From Deinococcus sp. Arct2-2 (GTDB lineage: Bacteria > Deinococcota > Deinococci > Deinococcales > Deinococcaceae): DNA of 64,000 nt. The notes below the pieces were generated by a model. It saw only the letters and a list, made by a program, of their open reading frames with translations, made no database searches and was not told where the DNA came from. Below are positions 36,176 to 44,989 of the stretch, piece after piece (the stretch's first letter is position 1; each line of letters opens with the position of its first letter). The stretch lies in contig NZ_SSNW01000001.1 in the NCBI RefSeq assembly GCF_004801315.1, positions 191,929 to 255,928 on the forward strand. Reading direction: 5' to 3'. A program made the translations under genes and the position numbers.

Positions 36176-36438
36176 ACGGGAGTGCCAGCGTGGGTGCGTC
36201 AGCTTGTTGGGGGCCAGCATTGTCCGAGCCTTGCCGTGTTCTGCCCGCATGACGCGGCTGCTCACACAGCCTGATACCTGACAGACTGCCCTGTTGTCCA
36301 GACGACTCGTGACTTGATAAATCGGGCGTCAGATTCGCAGTTTTCGCCTCATATCTGGAGGCGTAGGGTGAAGCATTCATGCCCGCCTCTGATTTTGGCT
36401 GTTTCAGTTGGTGCGAGCGAATTGGGCTGCCGAAATTG

Positions 36439-37947
36439 ATGCCTCTTCTGCTGACCACTGCGGCACTGCTCGCACAGGCCCGCGCCGCCGAATTGCCCCT
36501 GTTCTTGAGTGCGCCGCTGCCCCCCTTGCCCGCCAATCTGAGCAGTGTGGCTTGCCCGCCGCCCACCGACCCACTGGAGTTGGCCGTCTGGCGCGTGACG
36601 ACGGCGGGAGGCCGCCCCGATTTGTCTTGCGGCAACTCGTTTGTAGAGTATCAGCGGGTGCCGCGCAGCCCCAGCACGCCAGTCGACGCCTTCGATCAGA
36701 TCGCGGCGCAGATTCGGGAAGCCAAAAGCGAGGTGTTGCTGGCCAGCATGGAATGGCACGCGGGCGAGGGCCGCCCCGGTTGGACGTTTGCGCTGGCGGT
36801 GCGCGACCTGTATGGGCGGGTGCGGGCCAACCCCGCCGCCTATCCGCAGGGCATGAGCGTGCGCGTGCTGCTGGGCAATTTCCCTGATCTGGTGCGGGCA
36901 GACTGGGCCACCGCGCCGTTGGCCCTCGTGCGTGACCTTAGAACGCTGGGCGTGCCCCTGCAAGATCGGGCGGCGGGCTGGAGCCTCAGCGTCCTGAACT
37001 ACCGCTATTTTCCTCACAGTCACGTCAAACTGCACATCATCGACGGACAGGATGTGACGGTGGCCGGGTTCAACTTTACCGACACCCACCTTCCCCAAAA
37101 TGCCAGCAACGGCGGCCTGCACGACCTACATGACTTGGGTCTGAGAATGACTGGGCCAGTGGCGCAAGATGGCGTGGCGGTCTTCGACGATCTGTGGCGG
37201 CACTCGCGCCAAATTCGCTGCCCGGAAGGTGTGTCGCCGCAACAGGTCAGCGCGGCCTGCACCTTGGGCGACCCTGACCCGGTGACCCATCCTGCCGCCG
37301 CCCGCGAAGCCGTGAAAACGGGCACGGCGCGGGCCTTCATGCTGGCTCGCCGCCCCGGAGTTGACCTTGCAGACCGCGCCCACCTGAGTCTGCTGGGGGC
37401 CGCCACCACCCAAATCGACTTGATGCAGGCCACTTTCAGCCCGCTGCTGGCATGTTGGTACGGTTTTGTCACGCCCGACGACTGCCCCTACGACACGTTG
37501 CCCGTGTATTTGCGGGCGGTGGTGGACGCGATTGGGCGCGGCGTGCGGGTGCGGGTGCTGATGGTGGAGTACGGCATAGACCGCGACCCCAACCGCAGCG
37601 GCGCGGCGCTCGTTCGCCTGATGGCGCGGCAACTGGGCAAAGAAGACCTGTTCGAAGCCCGCTACGTCACCTACGCCATGCATACCAAAGCCCTCACGGT
37701 AGATGGCCGAATGGTCTTGGCGGGCAGCATGAACTTTCATTTCAGCGCGTGGGGCGGCCTTGGGCTGGCAGAAGCGGCGCTGGCAACCTCTGACCCAGCA
37801 GCGGTGCAGGGGCAACAAGCCAGCTTCGAGGACGTGTGGGCCAACCACAGCCGCCCTGTGCCGCCCGAATGGTGGATGCGGAATGTGGTGTCTGGCAGCG
37901 CGGCCACTCCCGCCGATCTGCCCGTTTCCCGTTTATCCCACCCTTAA
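36439..37947 (+). CDS. Phospholipase D-superfamily protein, exported
   Basis: The 502-residue product has a signal peptide (MPLLLTTAALLAQARAAE) and two HKD half-sites: HSHVKLHIIDGQDVTVAGFN and MHTKALTVDGRMVLAGSMNF, each followed by the expected N/S residues, so the two-lobed active site appears complete. PLD-fold enzymes cleave phosphodiesters of lipids or nucleic acids. Export suggests action on envelope lipids or external substrates, next to the divergent GDPD gene. I prefer ATG 36439 because it gives a clean signal peptide; ATG 36379 with GGAGG upstream is the alternative. Confidence 0.85.
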   Translation: MPLLLTTAALLAQARAAELPLFLSAPLPPLPANLSSVACPPPTDPLELAVWRVTTAGGRPDLSCGNSFVEYQRVPRSPSTPVDAFDQIAAQIREAKSEVLLASMEWHAGEGRPGWTFALAVRDLYGRVRANPAAYPQGMSVRVLLGNFPDLVRADWATAPLALVRDLRTLGVPLQDRAAGWSLSVLNYRYFPHSHVKLHIIDGQDVTVAGFNFTDTHLPQNASNGGLHDLHDLGLRMTGPVAQDGVAVFDDLWRHSRQIRCPEGVSPQQVSAACTLGDPDPVTHPAAAREAVKTGTARAFMLARRPGVDLADRAHLSLLGAATTQIDLMQATFSPLLACWYGFVTPDDCPYDTLPVYLRAVVDAIGRGVRVRVLMVEYGIDRDPNRSGAALVRLMARQLGKEDLFEARYVTYAMHTKALTVDGRMVLAGSMNFHFSAWGGLGLAEAALATSDPAAVQGQQASFEDVWANHSRPVPPEWWMRNVVSGSAATPADLPVSRLSHP

Positions 37948-37993
37948 CCACGTTGCTTAGACCTACACTGAGCGGCGTGAGAGGTCAAGACGG

Positions 37994-38992
37994 ATGACAG
38001 TTGAACGGGTGTATTTAGCCAAGCCACGCGGCTTTTGCGCGGGCGTGGTCATGGCGATTGGCGCAGTGGAGCGGGCCGCCCGCGAGGAAGCCAAGCCTGT
38101 GACCGTGTACCATTCCATCGTGCATAACCACACGGTGGTAGAGCGGCTGGAGCAGCAAGGCGGGGTGCATTTCGTAGAAAGTCTGGACAATATAGACGCC
38201 CTGCCTGCCGGAAGCGAAACGGTGGTGTTCAGCGCCCACGGCATCAGTCCGCTGGTGCGTGAGCGGGCACGGCAACTGGGACTGGCGACCATAGACGCCA
38301 CTTGCCCCTTAGTGACCAAAGTGCATACCGAGGCCAAAAAGTATGCACGCGAGGGCTATACCATCCTCCTGATCGGGGACAGTGCCAAGCACCAAGAAGT
38401 GATCGGCACCAGCGGAGAAGCGCCCGACAATACCGTGCTGGTGGGCGTGCTGGGCAAAACGGGTGAAGGGCTGCATGACCCACACACCGTAGAAGTGCCT
38501 GACCCCGAACGCTTGGTGGTGCTGACCCAAACCACCCTCAGCGTAGACGACACCCGCCGCACGGTGGATATTTTGAAGGCCCGCTTTCCGGCGCTGGTCA
38601 TTCCGCCCAGCGAAGACCTGTGCTACGCCACCAAAAACCGTCAGGACGCCGTCAAGAACATCGCGCCCAACGTAGACGCCTTTTTGGTGCTGACCAGCAC
38701 GCACTCCAGCAACGGAATGCGCCTGCTGGAACTGGCCTCGGATACCTGTGGCCGCGCCTACCGCCTAGAAACCGATAGCGACGTGGTGAATCTGGACTTG
38801 GGGGGCGTGACTTCGGTGGGAATTACCAGCGCCGCCAGCACGCCCGATGACCTCGTGCAAAACCTCGTGGCCTACTTTCGCCGCCTGAATCCAGCGTTGC
38901 AGGTCATCGAGGAGGGCGAGTGGGAGAATATTGAGTTCCGCGAGCCGAAGAAAATTCTGGCCTCGCAGGAATTGCCCCGCACCATGCGCTGA
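37994..38992 (+). CDS. ispH: 4-hydroxy-3-methylbut-2-enyl diphosphate reductase
   Basis: This 332-residue iron-sulfur enzyme performs the last step of the MEP pathway, reducing HMBPP to IPP and DMAPP. The three cluster cysteines are at residues 15 (RGFCAGV), 104 (DATCPLV) and 210 (EDLCYAT); SAHG, TQTTLS and [11 protein letters not shown] are further active-site stretches. The products feed the polyprenyl synthase encoded about 7 kb away. A TACACT hexamer at 37964-37969 may be the -10 box. It appears monocistronic. Confidence 0.96.
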   Translation: MTVERVYLAKPRGFCAGVVMAIGAVERAAREEAKPVTVYHSIVHNHTVVERLEQQGGVHFVESLDNIDALPAGSETVVFSAHGISPLVRERARQLGLATIDATCPLVTKVHTEAKKYAREGYTILLIGDSAKHQEVIGTSGEAPDNTVLVGVLGKTGEGLHDPHTVEVPDPERLVVLTQTTLSVDDTRRTVDILKARFPALVIPPSEDLCYATKNRQDAVKNIAPNVDAFLVLTSTHSSNGMRLLELASDTCGRAYRLETDSDVVNLDLGGVTSVGITSAASTPDDLVQNLVAYFRRLNPALQVIEEGEWENIEFREPKKILASQELPRTMR

Positions 38993-39166
38993 AGCGGGTG
39001 CGATTCGGGCTGGATGGTATGGGCTTGCTGGACACTGGCCGTCCTTTCCCCGAAAAATGCAGCAAACGGAACTGAAGTTAATTCCGAACATCTGTCGTTC
39101 CCCTCTCTGCAAAGAAATCGCCTTAGTTCCGTACCAGACGCTCTTTCTTACTACTAACCAAGCAAA

Positions 39167-39190
39167 AGCCCCCGCACGTTGGCAGGGGCT
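39167..39190 (-). terminator. Terminator-like hairpin after the NlpC/P60 gene
   Basis: AGCCCCCGC (39167-39175) pairs with GCAGGGGCT (39182-39190), one mismatch, loop of 6. On the minus strand TTTGCTTGG follows. It lies 30 bp beyond the peptidase stop and may also serve ispH from the other side. Confidence 0.6.
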
Positions 39191-39221
39191 GGTCGAAGAA
39201 AACCTTCTTTCTATACAGGGA

Positions 39222-39851
39222 TTAGTTCAGGATGCGGCGTGCGCCGTTATAGCGGCTGGCCCAGTACACATTGCTAAACAGCGGCTCTACGATGGTGCGC
39301 CCGTGATAGCTATTGGCATTGGCCATCATGCCGTCGCCCATATACAGCCCCACATGGCTTGCCACGCGGCCCATCGTATTGAAGAACACGAGGTCGCCCG
39401 CACGCAGGTCACGGCGGCTGACAGCGCTGCCCGAGCGCCATTGGGCGGCGGCAGTCCGGGGAATGTTGATGCCCATCGTCCGGAACACGTTCATGGTGAA
39501 CGCGCTGCAATCTATCCCGCCGCCGCCCGTGCCGCCCAGTGCGTAGCGGATGCCCAGCCAACGGCTCGCGGCGCTGCGAACGAAGACGCCGCCGCGAGAG
39601 GGGGCGGCGGCGACTTGTGGCGCGGCGGGACGGTTGACCACCGGGGCTGCATTGCCGCCGATATTGAGACGCTGACCGACCTGAATGGTGGTGCTAGGCA
39701 GGCGGTTCAGCTTCATCAGCGTGGGGGCGTCCACGCGGGTGGCACGGGCGATGGAGTACAAAGTATCGCCAGATTTAACGGTGTAGGTGGCGGCCAAGGA
39801 GCTGGAAGTGCTCAACGCGGCGGCAATCAAAAGAACAGAGAAGGCTTTCAT
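39222..39851 (-). CDS. Secreted LysM-NlpC/P60 cell-wall hydrolase
   Basis: This 209-residue protein has a signal peptide (cleavage near LAA20), one LysM peptidoglycan-binding domain ([20 protein letters not shown] to VGQRLNIGG), an Ala/Pro linker, and an NlpC/P60 domain with catalytic Cys in [15 protein letters not shown] and His in [12 protein letters not shown]. It should cleave peptide cross-links or stems in peptidoglycan during growth or division. GGGAG stands before the ATG, and TAAACT 10 bp upstream may be the -10 box. Confidence 0.93.
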   Translation of the reverse strand: MKAFSVLLIAAALSTSSSLAATYTVKSGDTLYSIARATRVDAPTLMKLNRLPSTTIQVGQRLNIGGNAAPVVNRPAAPQVAAAPSRGGVFVRSAASRWLGIRYALGGTGGGGIDCSAFTMNVFRTMGINIPRTAAAQWRSGSAVSRRDLRAGDLVFFNTMGRVASHVGLYMGDGMMANANSYHGRTIVEPLFSNVYWASRYNGARRILN

Positions 39852-40220
39852 CGACTCCCAGAGTTTACCCTATCTTTATTTATTCGGCCTTAATCCATAG
39901 GCGAAAACCGGTATTTTATGCGCCTATACGCCGTCTATGCGTTCTCAAAATTCCGGATTGTGCCTGTTGATGCACATTCATCTCAATGTTCTCAGAAAGC
40001 GGCTCATTTCTGATTTCAAGTTAAAGATGTGATGCTGGGCAGCTTTTAGGCCAATGCCGAAAAGTCGATTTCTCAGGATTCTCATGATGAGAATCGGGGT
40101 CTCCGGTTCAGATGACTTGGTCACGGCGGCCCCGGCCCACGCTTATACTCTCGCCAATCGCCGCGCTTCTGCGTGCCCGCTTTGTTCCTTCCTGACCCAC
40201 TGCTTTATGTTGGAGGCTTG
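39852..40220. other. A+T-rich divergent regulatory region with palindromes
   Basis: This 369-bp spacer is noticeably richer in A+T than its surroundings. It contains ATAGGCG...CGCCTAT (about 39897-39925) and a near-perfect 19-bp palindrome GATTCTCATGATGAGAATC (40077-40095). TATACT near 40145-40150 could be the -10 box of the gene at 40221. I see no coding frame of quality. Confidence 0.5.
40077..40095. promoter_or_regulatory. Palindromic site, possible regulator-binding site
   Basis: GATTCTCATGATGAGAATC has two 9-base complementary arms around a single central G. Its TGAGAAT half-sites recall metalloregulator (Fur-type) sites, and TGAGAAT also occurs upstream of the VIT1/CCC1 gene. The regulator is not known. 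Confidence 0.4.
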
Positions 40221-40640
40221 ATGAAAGAAACCATGAGTACCGAACAGATGTTGCAAGGCCTGAAACACTACCGCCGCATTGCCCGTCAGGACATGCTGCG
40301 TGCCCCCGAAACGCCGCACCCGGACGCTTTTTTGGCTCATGCCGAGAGCCGCCGCGCTCTGTATGTCGACCTCGGTACGCACGCCGAAAAGCACGCTCCC
40401 AGCGACGTAATCACCCACGCGCTGGAGTTGTATCAGGCCATTCCCTTTTCTACGGGCACGGCAGAACACGAATATCCTGACCTGAAGGGCCGCGAAAACG
40501 CCCTAGAAAACTTCTTTTTGTTGGTGGGCCTCGATCCCAAAACCCGCCGTGAGGCCCGCAGCCGCCGCCCCAAGATGGACGCGGCTCCAGTCGTGCCCGC
40601 GCCCGCCAGCGACACTCCCAGCGAACTGACTTCCGGCTGA
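40221..40640 (+). CDS. Hypothetical protein
   Basis: The 139-residue product is soluble and mostly helical in character (STEQMLQGLKHYRRIARQDM, ITHALELYQAIPF, ENALENFFLLVGLDPKTRRE), with an Ala/Pro/Ser tail. I recognise no family. ATG 40221 is chosen because GGAGG lies 6 bp upstream; an in-frame ATG at 40227-40237 region and GTG at 40173 are alternatives. Start and reality are supported by the ribosome-binding site and balanced composition. Confidence 0.65.
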   Translation: MKETMSTEQMLQGLKHYRRIARQDMLRAPETPHPDAFLAHAESRRALYVDLGTHAEKHAPSDVITHALELYQAIPFSTGTAEHEYPDLKGRENALENFFLLVGLDPKTRREARSRRPKMDAAPVVPAPASDTPSELTSG

Positions 40641-40708
40641 GTTTCCATTAGCTAAGGTTCGCCAACCAAACCGTCATCTGCGTTCCGCTGTGCAGGAGCG
40701 CGGCGCGT

Positions 40709-40714
40709 TATGTT
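40709..40714 (+). promoter_or_regulatory. -10 hexamer TATGTT, leaderless-type promoter of the UDG gene
   Basis: TATGTT is followed by 6 bp (TGGGGC) and the ATG at 40721, as in other leaderless genes in the window. Confidence 0.5.
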
Positions 40715-40720
40715 TGGGGC

Positions 40721-41416
40721 ATGACGGCCCCGCACCCGTTCCCTCCCGACTTGGCGCTGGCCGACACTGCCGCCCTGCAAGCCCTAGAGCTTCAGGCCAA
40801 AGGATGCACGGCCTGCAAACTGCGCCCCGGTTGTACGCAAGTCGTGGTGGCCGATGGCAATCCGCAGGCCCGCTTGGTCATCATCGGGGAAGGGCCGGGG
40901 GGCGACGAAGACCGCTTGGGCCGCCCCTTTGTAGGCCGCGCCGGACAACTGATGGACAAGATTTTGGCCGCCGTGAACCTCACGCGGGCTGATACTTACA
41001 TCACCAACATAGTCAAGTGTCGCCCGCCCGGAAACCGCGCTCCCGAACCCGACGAAACTCAGATTTGCACCGAGCTGTGGCTGGAGCCTCAGTTGGCCCT
41101 CTTGCGCCCACAGATCATCCTGAGTTTGGGCAACACACCCACGCAGTATTTGCTGGGCACGCGGCAGGGCATCACGCGCATTCGCGGCACTTGGCACCCC
41201 TTCCGGCGCGATACGTGGGGGCAGGATGCCTTGCTGATGCCCATGTTTCACCCCGCCTATTTGCTGAGAAATGAGAGCCGTGCGGCGGGCGGCCCCAAGA
41301 GCCTCACTTGGCGCGATATTCGGGAAGTGGCCGCCGTGCTGCGCGGGGAGAAGGAGCCGGAAGGGTTGGTGAAGCCGGAGCCTGCGGATATGGTGGGGCA
41401 GCCGGGGCTGTTCTGA
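40721..41416 (+). CDS. Family-4 uracil-DNA glycosylase
   Basis: This 231-residue enzyme removes uracil from DNA, the first step of base-excision repair. It is family 4 by its [4Fe-4S] cysteines C29, C32, C100 and C116, the catalytic-site loop [31 protein letters not shown] and the HPAYLLRN loop that contacts DNA. The extra Cys38 is probably free. The length is normal for thermophile and Deinococcus members. It is a single gene followed by repeat D. Confidence 0.93.
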   Translation: MTAPHPFPPDLALADTAALQALELQAKGCTACKLRPGCTQVVVADGNPQARLVIIGEGPGGDEDRLGRPFVGRAGQLMDKILAAVNLTRADTYITNIVKCRPPGNRAPEPDETQICTELWLEPQLALLRPQIILSLGNTPTQYLLGTRQGITRIRGTWHPFRRDTWGQDALLMPMFHPAYLLRNESRAAGGPKSLTWRDIREVAAVLRGEKEPEGLVKPEPADMVGQPGLF

Positions 41417-41440
41417 TTTAGGTTTGGATTATTGAGGTAG

Positions 41441-41756
41441 TTGGGCTTGTCTCACGTTGGATTCCCCCACCCCCCAGCCCCCGCCCCCAGAGGGGTCAGG
41501 GGAGCTAAGCGCTCCGCTCGGGAGGATTGATCTTGTTGAATTTTAAGTCGGGTAGATCGTTCTTTTGAAGCTGAATTGCCAGTCGTCCTGAAGATGGAAT
41601 TGGCCCGCGCGTTGCACGCACGACGGCCTCACACGCAGTTGGGCGGGAACGGTTTATGGTAGCGGTGTGGTGGTTTTGGCTCCTCCACCTTGAGGGGGGA
41701 GGTTGGGACTCTCAGAGCTACGCAGTAGAGGGGGTGAGTAAGCGAAGCGATTGCCC
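41441..41756. repeat. Dispersed repeat D, copy 1
   Basis: About 316 bp here align with 44662-44947, starting at TTGGGCTTG and ending at GCGATTGCCCT. Shared blocks include AAGCGCTCCGCTC, GAGGATTGATCTTGT, CGACGGCCTCACACG and CCTTGAGGGGGGAGG. It fills the 387-bp gap between the UDG gene and dciA, with F-type units near 41770-41790. No gene is seen. Part of it can fold locally (GCCAGT...ATTGGC). Confidence 0.75.
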
Positions 41757-41803
41757 TCCCTCCCGTCCTCAGACACTAGACCCTTAGACGTTCCCTTCCC
41801 CAC

Positions 41804-42682
41804 TCACCGCCCCGAATTCAATACATTCCTAGTTCGCTCAGGCAGGGCGGCGCGTTCGGACGGCAGCAGTTGCACACGCGGTTTGCGGAAGGTCAGCGAC
41901 AGGTAGATTTCGGCCTGCTGAAGCAGAAACTCGCGGTAGCCTTGGCCCACCGAATCCGGCTTTGGCCCGCTGCGGACGCATTCCAGCGCCAGCAAATCCA
42001 GTTGGCTTTTCAGTTCTTCCAGCGCCAGCGTGCGGGCCGCGTTCATGCCGCTGTCTCCCAGTGGCCCCGAGAGCGTGGGCAGGCGCTCTGGCAGGCGCAT
42101 CAGCAGTTTGGCGGCGCGTTTCACGTTGGGGTCTTCCAGCGAGAGGGTGCAGGCGCGGCAGGGCTGCTCTTTGCTAGCTTCATTACATACCGGGCAAGGC
42201 CGCCAACCCTGTTGTTCACGCCATTTCCGCGCCCGTGTGATGGCTTCGGCGGCCCGCAGCGCGGCGGGAAGCAACTCGCCGTCTATGCCCTTCACCAACG
42301 CCTGAGCGCGTTCCCGGTCAGGGGCGGGCAGCGGTGCGGGCGTGGGAGCCGCCGCTTTGGTGGTGCTGCGAATCGTGCCCACGCTAAAGCGGATTTCGTT
42401 GATCGGATGGTCGCCCAGCATGGCATTCAGCGCCTTCAAAAAATGGTGGCGCTGCATGCTGAGGTGGTGGGCGGTGGCACTGTCTCGCACCTCGACAAAC
42501 AGCGTAGACCCCTGCTGAGAGCGGGGCCGCGTGAGTTTGGCAATTTCTGGCCCTACCGCCTGCGGCCAAGCCAAAATCGCCCGCGCTCGCTGCACGCCTT
42601 TGGCAATCCGGGCCGTGCCCAGCGTCGCGCCCATGAGTTCGGCTATGCCCAGAGTGCCGCCCCAGCGCCGCGTTTTGCTCAT
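41804..42682 (-). CDS. DciA-like (DUF721) protein with a C-terminal zinc finger
   Basis: This 292-residue protein has an N-terminal DUF721/DciA-like domain (residues about 10-100: ARAILAWPQAVGPEIAKLT, TLFVEVRDSATAHHLSMQR). DciA loads or activates the replicative helicase DnaB in bacteria without DnaC or DnaI. The larger C-terminal part carries CPVC...CRAC, a probable zinc site around residues 160-175, and helical stretches. That is much longer than typical DciA (100-180 residues). Its ATG overlaps the recF stop (ATGA), so it is co-translated with recF. Confidence 0.82.
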   Translation of the reverse strand: MSKTRRWGGTLGIAELMGATLGTARIAKGVQRARAILAWPQAVGPEIAKLTRPRSQQGSTLFVEVRDSATAHHLSMQRHHFLKALNAMLGDHPINEIRFSVGTIRSTTKAAAPTPAPLPAPDRERAQALVKGIDGELLPAALRAAEAITRARKWREQQGWRPCPVCNEASKEQPCRACTLSLEDPNVKRAAKLLMRLPERLPTLSGPLGDSGMNAARTLALEELKSQLDLLALECVRSGPKPDSVGQGYREFLLQQAEIYLSLTFRKPRVQLLPSERAALPERTRNVLNSGR

Positions 42683-43779
42683 GCGCCTGCCTCTACGGTG
42701 CCTGCTTCTACGGGCCGAAAGTCTTCCAAATCAGCAGCCTGATCTTCAGGCATAAAACGGCCTGCGTGCGCCCGCAACGTCAGCACGGCTCCCGGCGCTC
42801 GCTCGGTTCCGGTCACGATGGCCTGCGGCACGCTGGCGGCCAAGTCCAGCAGGAAGGCGCGGCGGGTGGGGTCAAGTTCGGCGCTGAAGTCATCGATCAG
42901 CAGCACAGGCTTTTCTCCAAATTTTTCCGACAACAGTTCCAGTTCGGCGCGGCGCAGGGCCAGCGCAACGGTCCGGCCTTCGCCCCGGCTGGCATATTCG
43001 GACGCGGCAAAGTCGCCCAACGTCAGCGTGAGGTCGTCGCGGTGCGGCCCCGTCACGGTAGCTCCGCGTGCCAGTTCCTCGCCCCGACGGGCGCTGAGGT
43101 CGCGGGCGTAGTGTTCGGGCGTGGTGGATTCGGTGAGGGTCAGCTTCAGCGGTTTGCGGCTGCCCAGCGCGGCGTTCGCTTCGCCTGCCAGTTCGTCCAA
43201 CCGGGTCAGGGCGCGGCGTCTGAACAGCATGATTTCGCCGCCCAGTTTCAGTAGCGAGTCGTCCCAGACGTGCATCGCCCATTCCTCACCGCCCTTGAGG
43301 GCTGCATTGCGCTGAGACACCGTGCGCTCATAGCGGGCCAGTTGTTCGGCGTAGCGGGCGCTGATGCGCGACAGCAAGGCGTCGAGGTAAGCGCGGCGTC
43401 CGGCGGGGGGGCCGAACACCAGTTCGCTGTCTTCGGGCCGGATCCACACGGCGCTGCCACGCGGCAAGTCTCCGGTCTTCACGCGCACGCCGTCGACCTT
43501 CAGTTGCCGCCGCCCACGCCCCAGCCCCACTTCCTGCACGCTCAGGCTGCCGCCTTGCTGCAAATCCGCCCGCACATAGGCTTCTTTTTCGCCCGACTGC
43601 ACCAGTTGCTCTAGGCGGTTCACGTCGGTCAGGCCAGTCAGGGCCAAGTACGCCGCTTCCAGCAAATTGGTTTTGCCCGCGCCGTTTTCCCCGTACACGC
43701 CCGTAACCCCCGCCGGAAAATGCAGCGTATCGGGCGCAAGGTTGCGGTAGTTCAGGGTAGACAGGGACTCCAGATGCAC
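42679..43779 (-). CDS. recF: DNA repair/recombination protein RecF
   Basis: The 366-residue SMC-like ATPase loads RecA at gaps with RecO and RecR; Deinococcus depends on RecFOR because it lacks RecBC. Walker A is GENGAGKT at residues 30-37, the signature region reads ASRGEGRTVALALRRAE (usual QGQ changed to RGE), and Walker B is PVLLIDDFSAELD. The start is GTG with TAGAAT 7 bp upstream. It is not next to dnaA or dnaN as in many bacteria; it pairs with dciA. Confidence 0.95.
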   Translation of the reverse strand: MHLESLSTLNYRNLAPDTLHFPAGVTGVYGENGAGKTNLLEAAYLALTGLTDVNRLEQLVQSGEKEAYVRADLQQGGSLSVQEVGLGRGRRQLKVDGVRVKTGDLPRGSAVWIRPEDSELVFGPPAGRRAYLDALLSRISARYAEQLARYERTVSQRNAALKGGEEWAMHVWDDSLLKLGGEIMLFRRRALTRLDELAGEANAALGSRKPLKLTLTESTTPEHYARDLSARRGEELARGATVTGPHRDDLTLTLGDFAASEYASRGEGRTVALALRRAELELLSEKFGEKPVLLIDDFSAELDPTRRAFLLDLAASVPQAIVTGTERAPGAVLTLRAHAGRFMPEDQAADLEDFRPVEAGTVEAGA

Positions 43780-43786
43780 GCCCTCT

Positions 43787-43792
43787 ATTCTA
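43787..43792 (-). promoter_or_regulatory. -10 hexamer TAGAAT, leaderless-type promoter of recF
   Basis: On the minus strand TAGAAT is followed by 7 bp and the GTG at 43779. It stands back to back with the promoter at 43846, which drives the opposite gene. Confidence 0.5.
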
Positions 43793-43845
43793 CGTTCGGC
43801 GGCGGCGGGGAAATGGGGTGTGGGTTGTGGGATGTCGGAGGGGCT

Positions 43846-43851
43846 TATGCT
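43846..43851 (+). promoter_or_regulatory. -10 hexamer TATGCT, leaderless-type promoter
   Basis: TATGCT is followed by 6 bp and the ATG at 43858. It excludes the upstream in-frame start at 43720, which would overlap recF. Confidence 0.55.
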
Positions 43852-43857
43852 TTCTCA

Positions 43858-44643
43858 ATGTCCGGTTCCCTGTCTGACCTGCTGATCGTCACGCCCCACC
43901 CTTCCGGCCAGCTCCCCGCCGACGTGCTGCACGACATGTTGGGCGACGACGCCTTCGACAGTGCCAAACGTGCCGCCTTCCTGCGCCGCGTGTTTTTGGA
44001 AGGTGATCCCTTCACCGATCTGATTTACCTTGTACCCGGCGCAGAGCATGTGCAGGCCGCCTGGAGCCGCTTTGCCGTAGACCTGAACCGTGACCGCGCC
44101 GACACCGCCGACAACGGCGTCATCAAGGTGATGGATTTTGACCGCTCGCCCCTGTATCCGGCTGACTTTGCCCTGTCGCCTGCCGCCCGCGAGAGCAGAC
44201 TACGCCGCCTCTGGGACACCTTCGACGCGCAGGTGCAGGCCGAACTGGCGGGCAAGCGCCTGATGATCGTGGGCCACAGCATGGCTCCGTATGGCCCCGC
44301 GCTCAGCCCCACTCCCGGCGTGCCGCGCCCCGGCATCACGCTGATGCTGGGCAGCGCCGCCGCCCCCACCTTTCCGCGTGCCCAATGGGACGCCCTGCAA
44401 GCCGTGTGCGCCGAAGCTTTTGCGCCGTTGCTCACCGGAGAATTTACTCGCGTCGCTATCGGCGATCCGTGGGATACCGACACGCTCAGCCTGAATCATC
44501 AGCGGCGCACGGGCATTCCGGCGTTTGGGATAGAGGTCAATGCGGGCCTGTACTTACGGGATGGCGAGGGGCAGGATGGAGCAATTCGGGCGCTGAATGG
44601 GGCGTTTGGGCGGTTTGCGGCGGGGGCTTTGGCGTTGGTTTGA
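43858..44643 (+). CDS. N-formylglutamate amidohydrolase-like protein
   Basis: The 261-residue product resembles the N-formylglutamate amidohydrolase (FGase) family: LLIVTPHPSGQLPADVL near the start, LIYLVPGAEHVQAAWSRFAVDLNR (DLNR is a family mark), GKRLMIVGHSMAPYGP and the late NHQRRTGIPAFGIEVNAGLY (the EVN region). FGases hydrolyse N-formyl-L-glutamate in histidine degradation or other amides. No hut genes are nearby, so the substrate is open. It is divergent from recF. Confidence 0.8.
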   Translation: MSGSLSDLLIVTPHPSGQLPADVLHDMLGDDAFDSAKRAAFLRRVFLEGDPFTDLIYLVPGAEHVQAAWSRFAVDLNRDRADTADNGVIKVMDFDRSPLYPADFALSPAARESRLRRLWDTFDAQVQAELAGKRLMIVGHSMAPYGPALSPTPGVPRPGITLMLGSAAAPTFPRAQWDALQAVCAEAFAPLLTGEFTRVAIGDPWDTDTLSLNHQRRTGIPAFGIEVNAGLYLRDGEGQDGAIRALNGAFGRFAAGALALV

Positions 44644-44661
44644 GGAATGGACTTGGGATTT

Positions 44662-44947
44662 TTGGGCTTGCCCCACGATTTGCCCCACCCCCCAGCCCCC
44701 TATCCCACCGGGTAGGGGGAGTAAAGCGCTCCGCTCAGGAGGATTGATCTTGTCGCATCTCAAGTCGGTTTGTTCGTTCATCTGAAGCGGAATTGCCAGT
44801 TCATTCCAAGCTGGAACTGGCCCGCCCACTGCGTGGACGACGGCCTCACACGGATTCGGGCGGGGACGGTGTGGGGTGGCGGTGTCGGGGTTTTCGCTCC
44901 CTCACCCTTGAGGGGGGAGGGAGCGAATGAGCGCAGCGATTGCCCTT
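44662..44947. repeat. Dispersed repeat D, copy 2
   Basis: This 286-bp copy aligns with 41441-41756. GCCAGTTC and GAACTGGC (near 44796-44822) form an 8-bp stem; the same place in copy 1 is less complementary but keeps most pairs. It fills the 346-bp gap between two convergent genes. No gene is seen. Confidence 0.75.
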
Positions 44948-44989
44948 CATCTGTTCCCACTGACCACTACCCACTCACCACTTCCTGCT

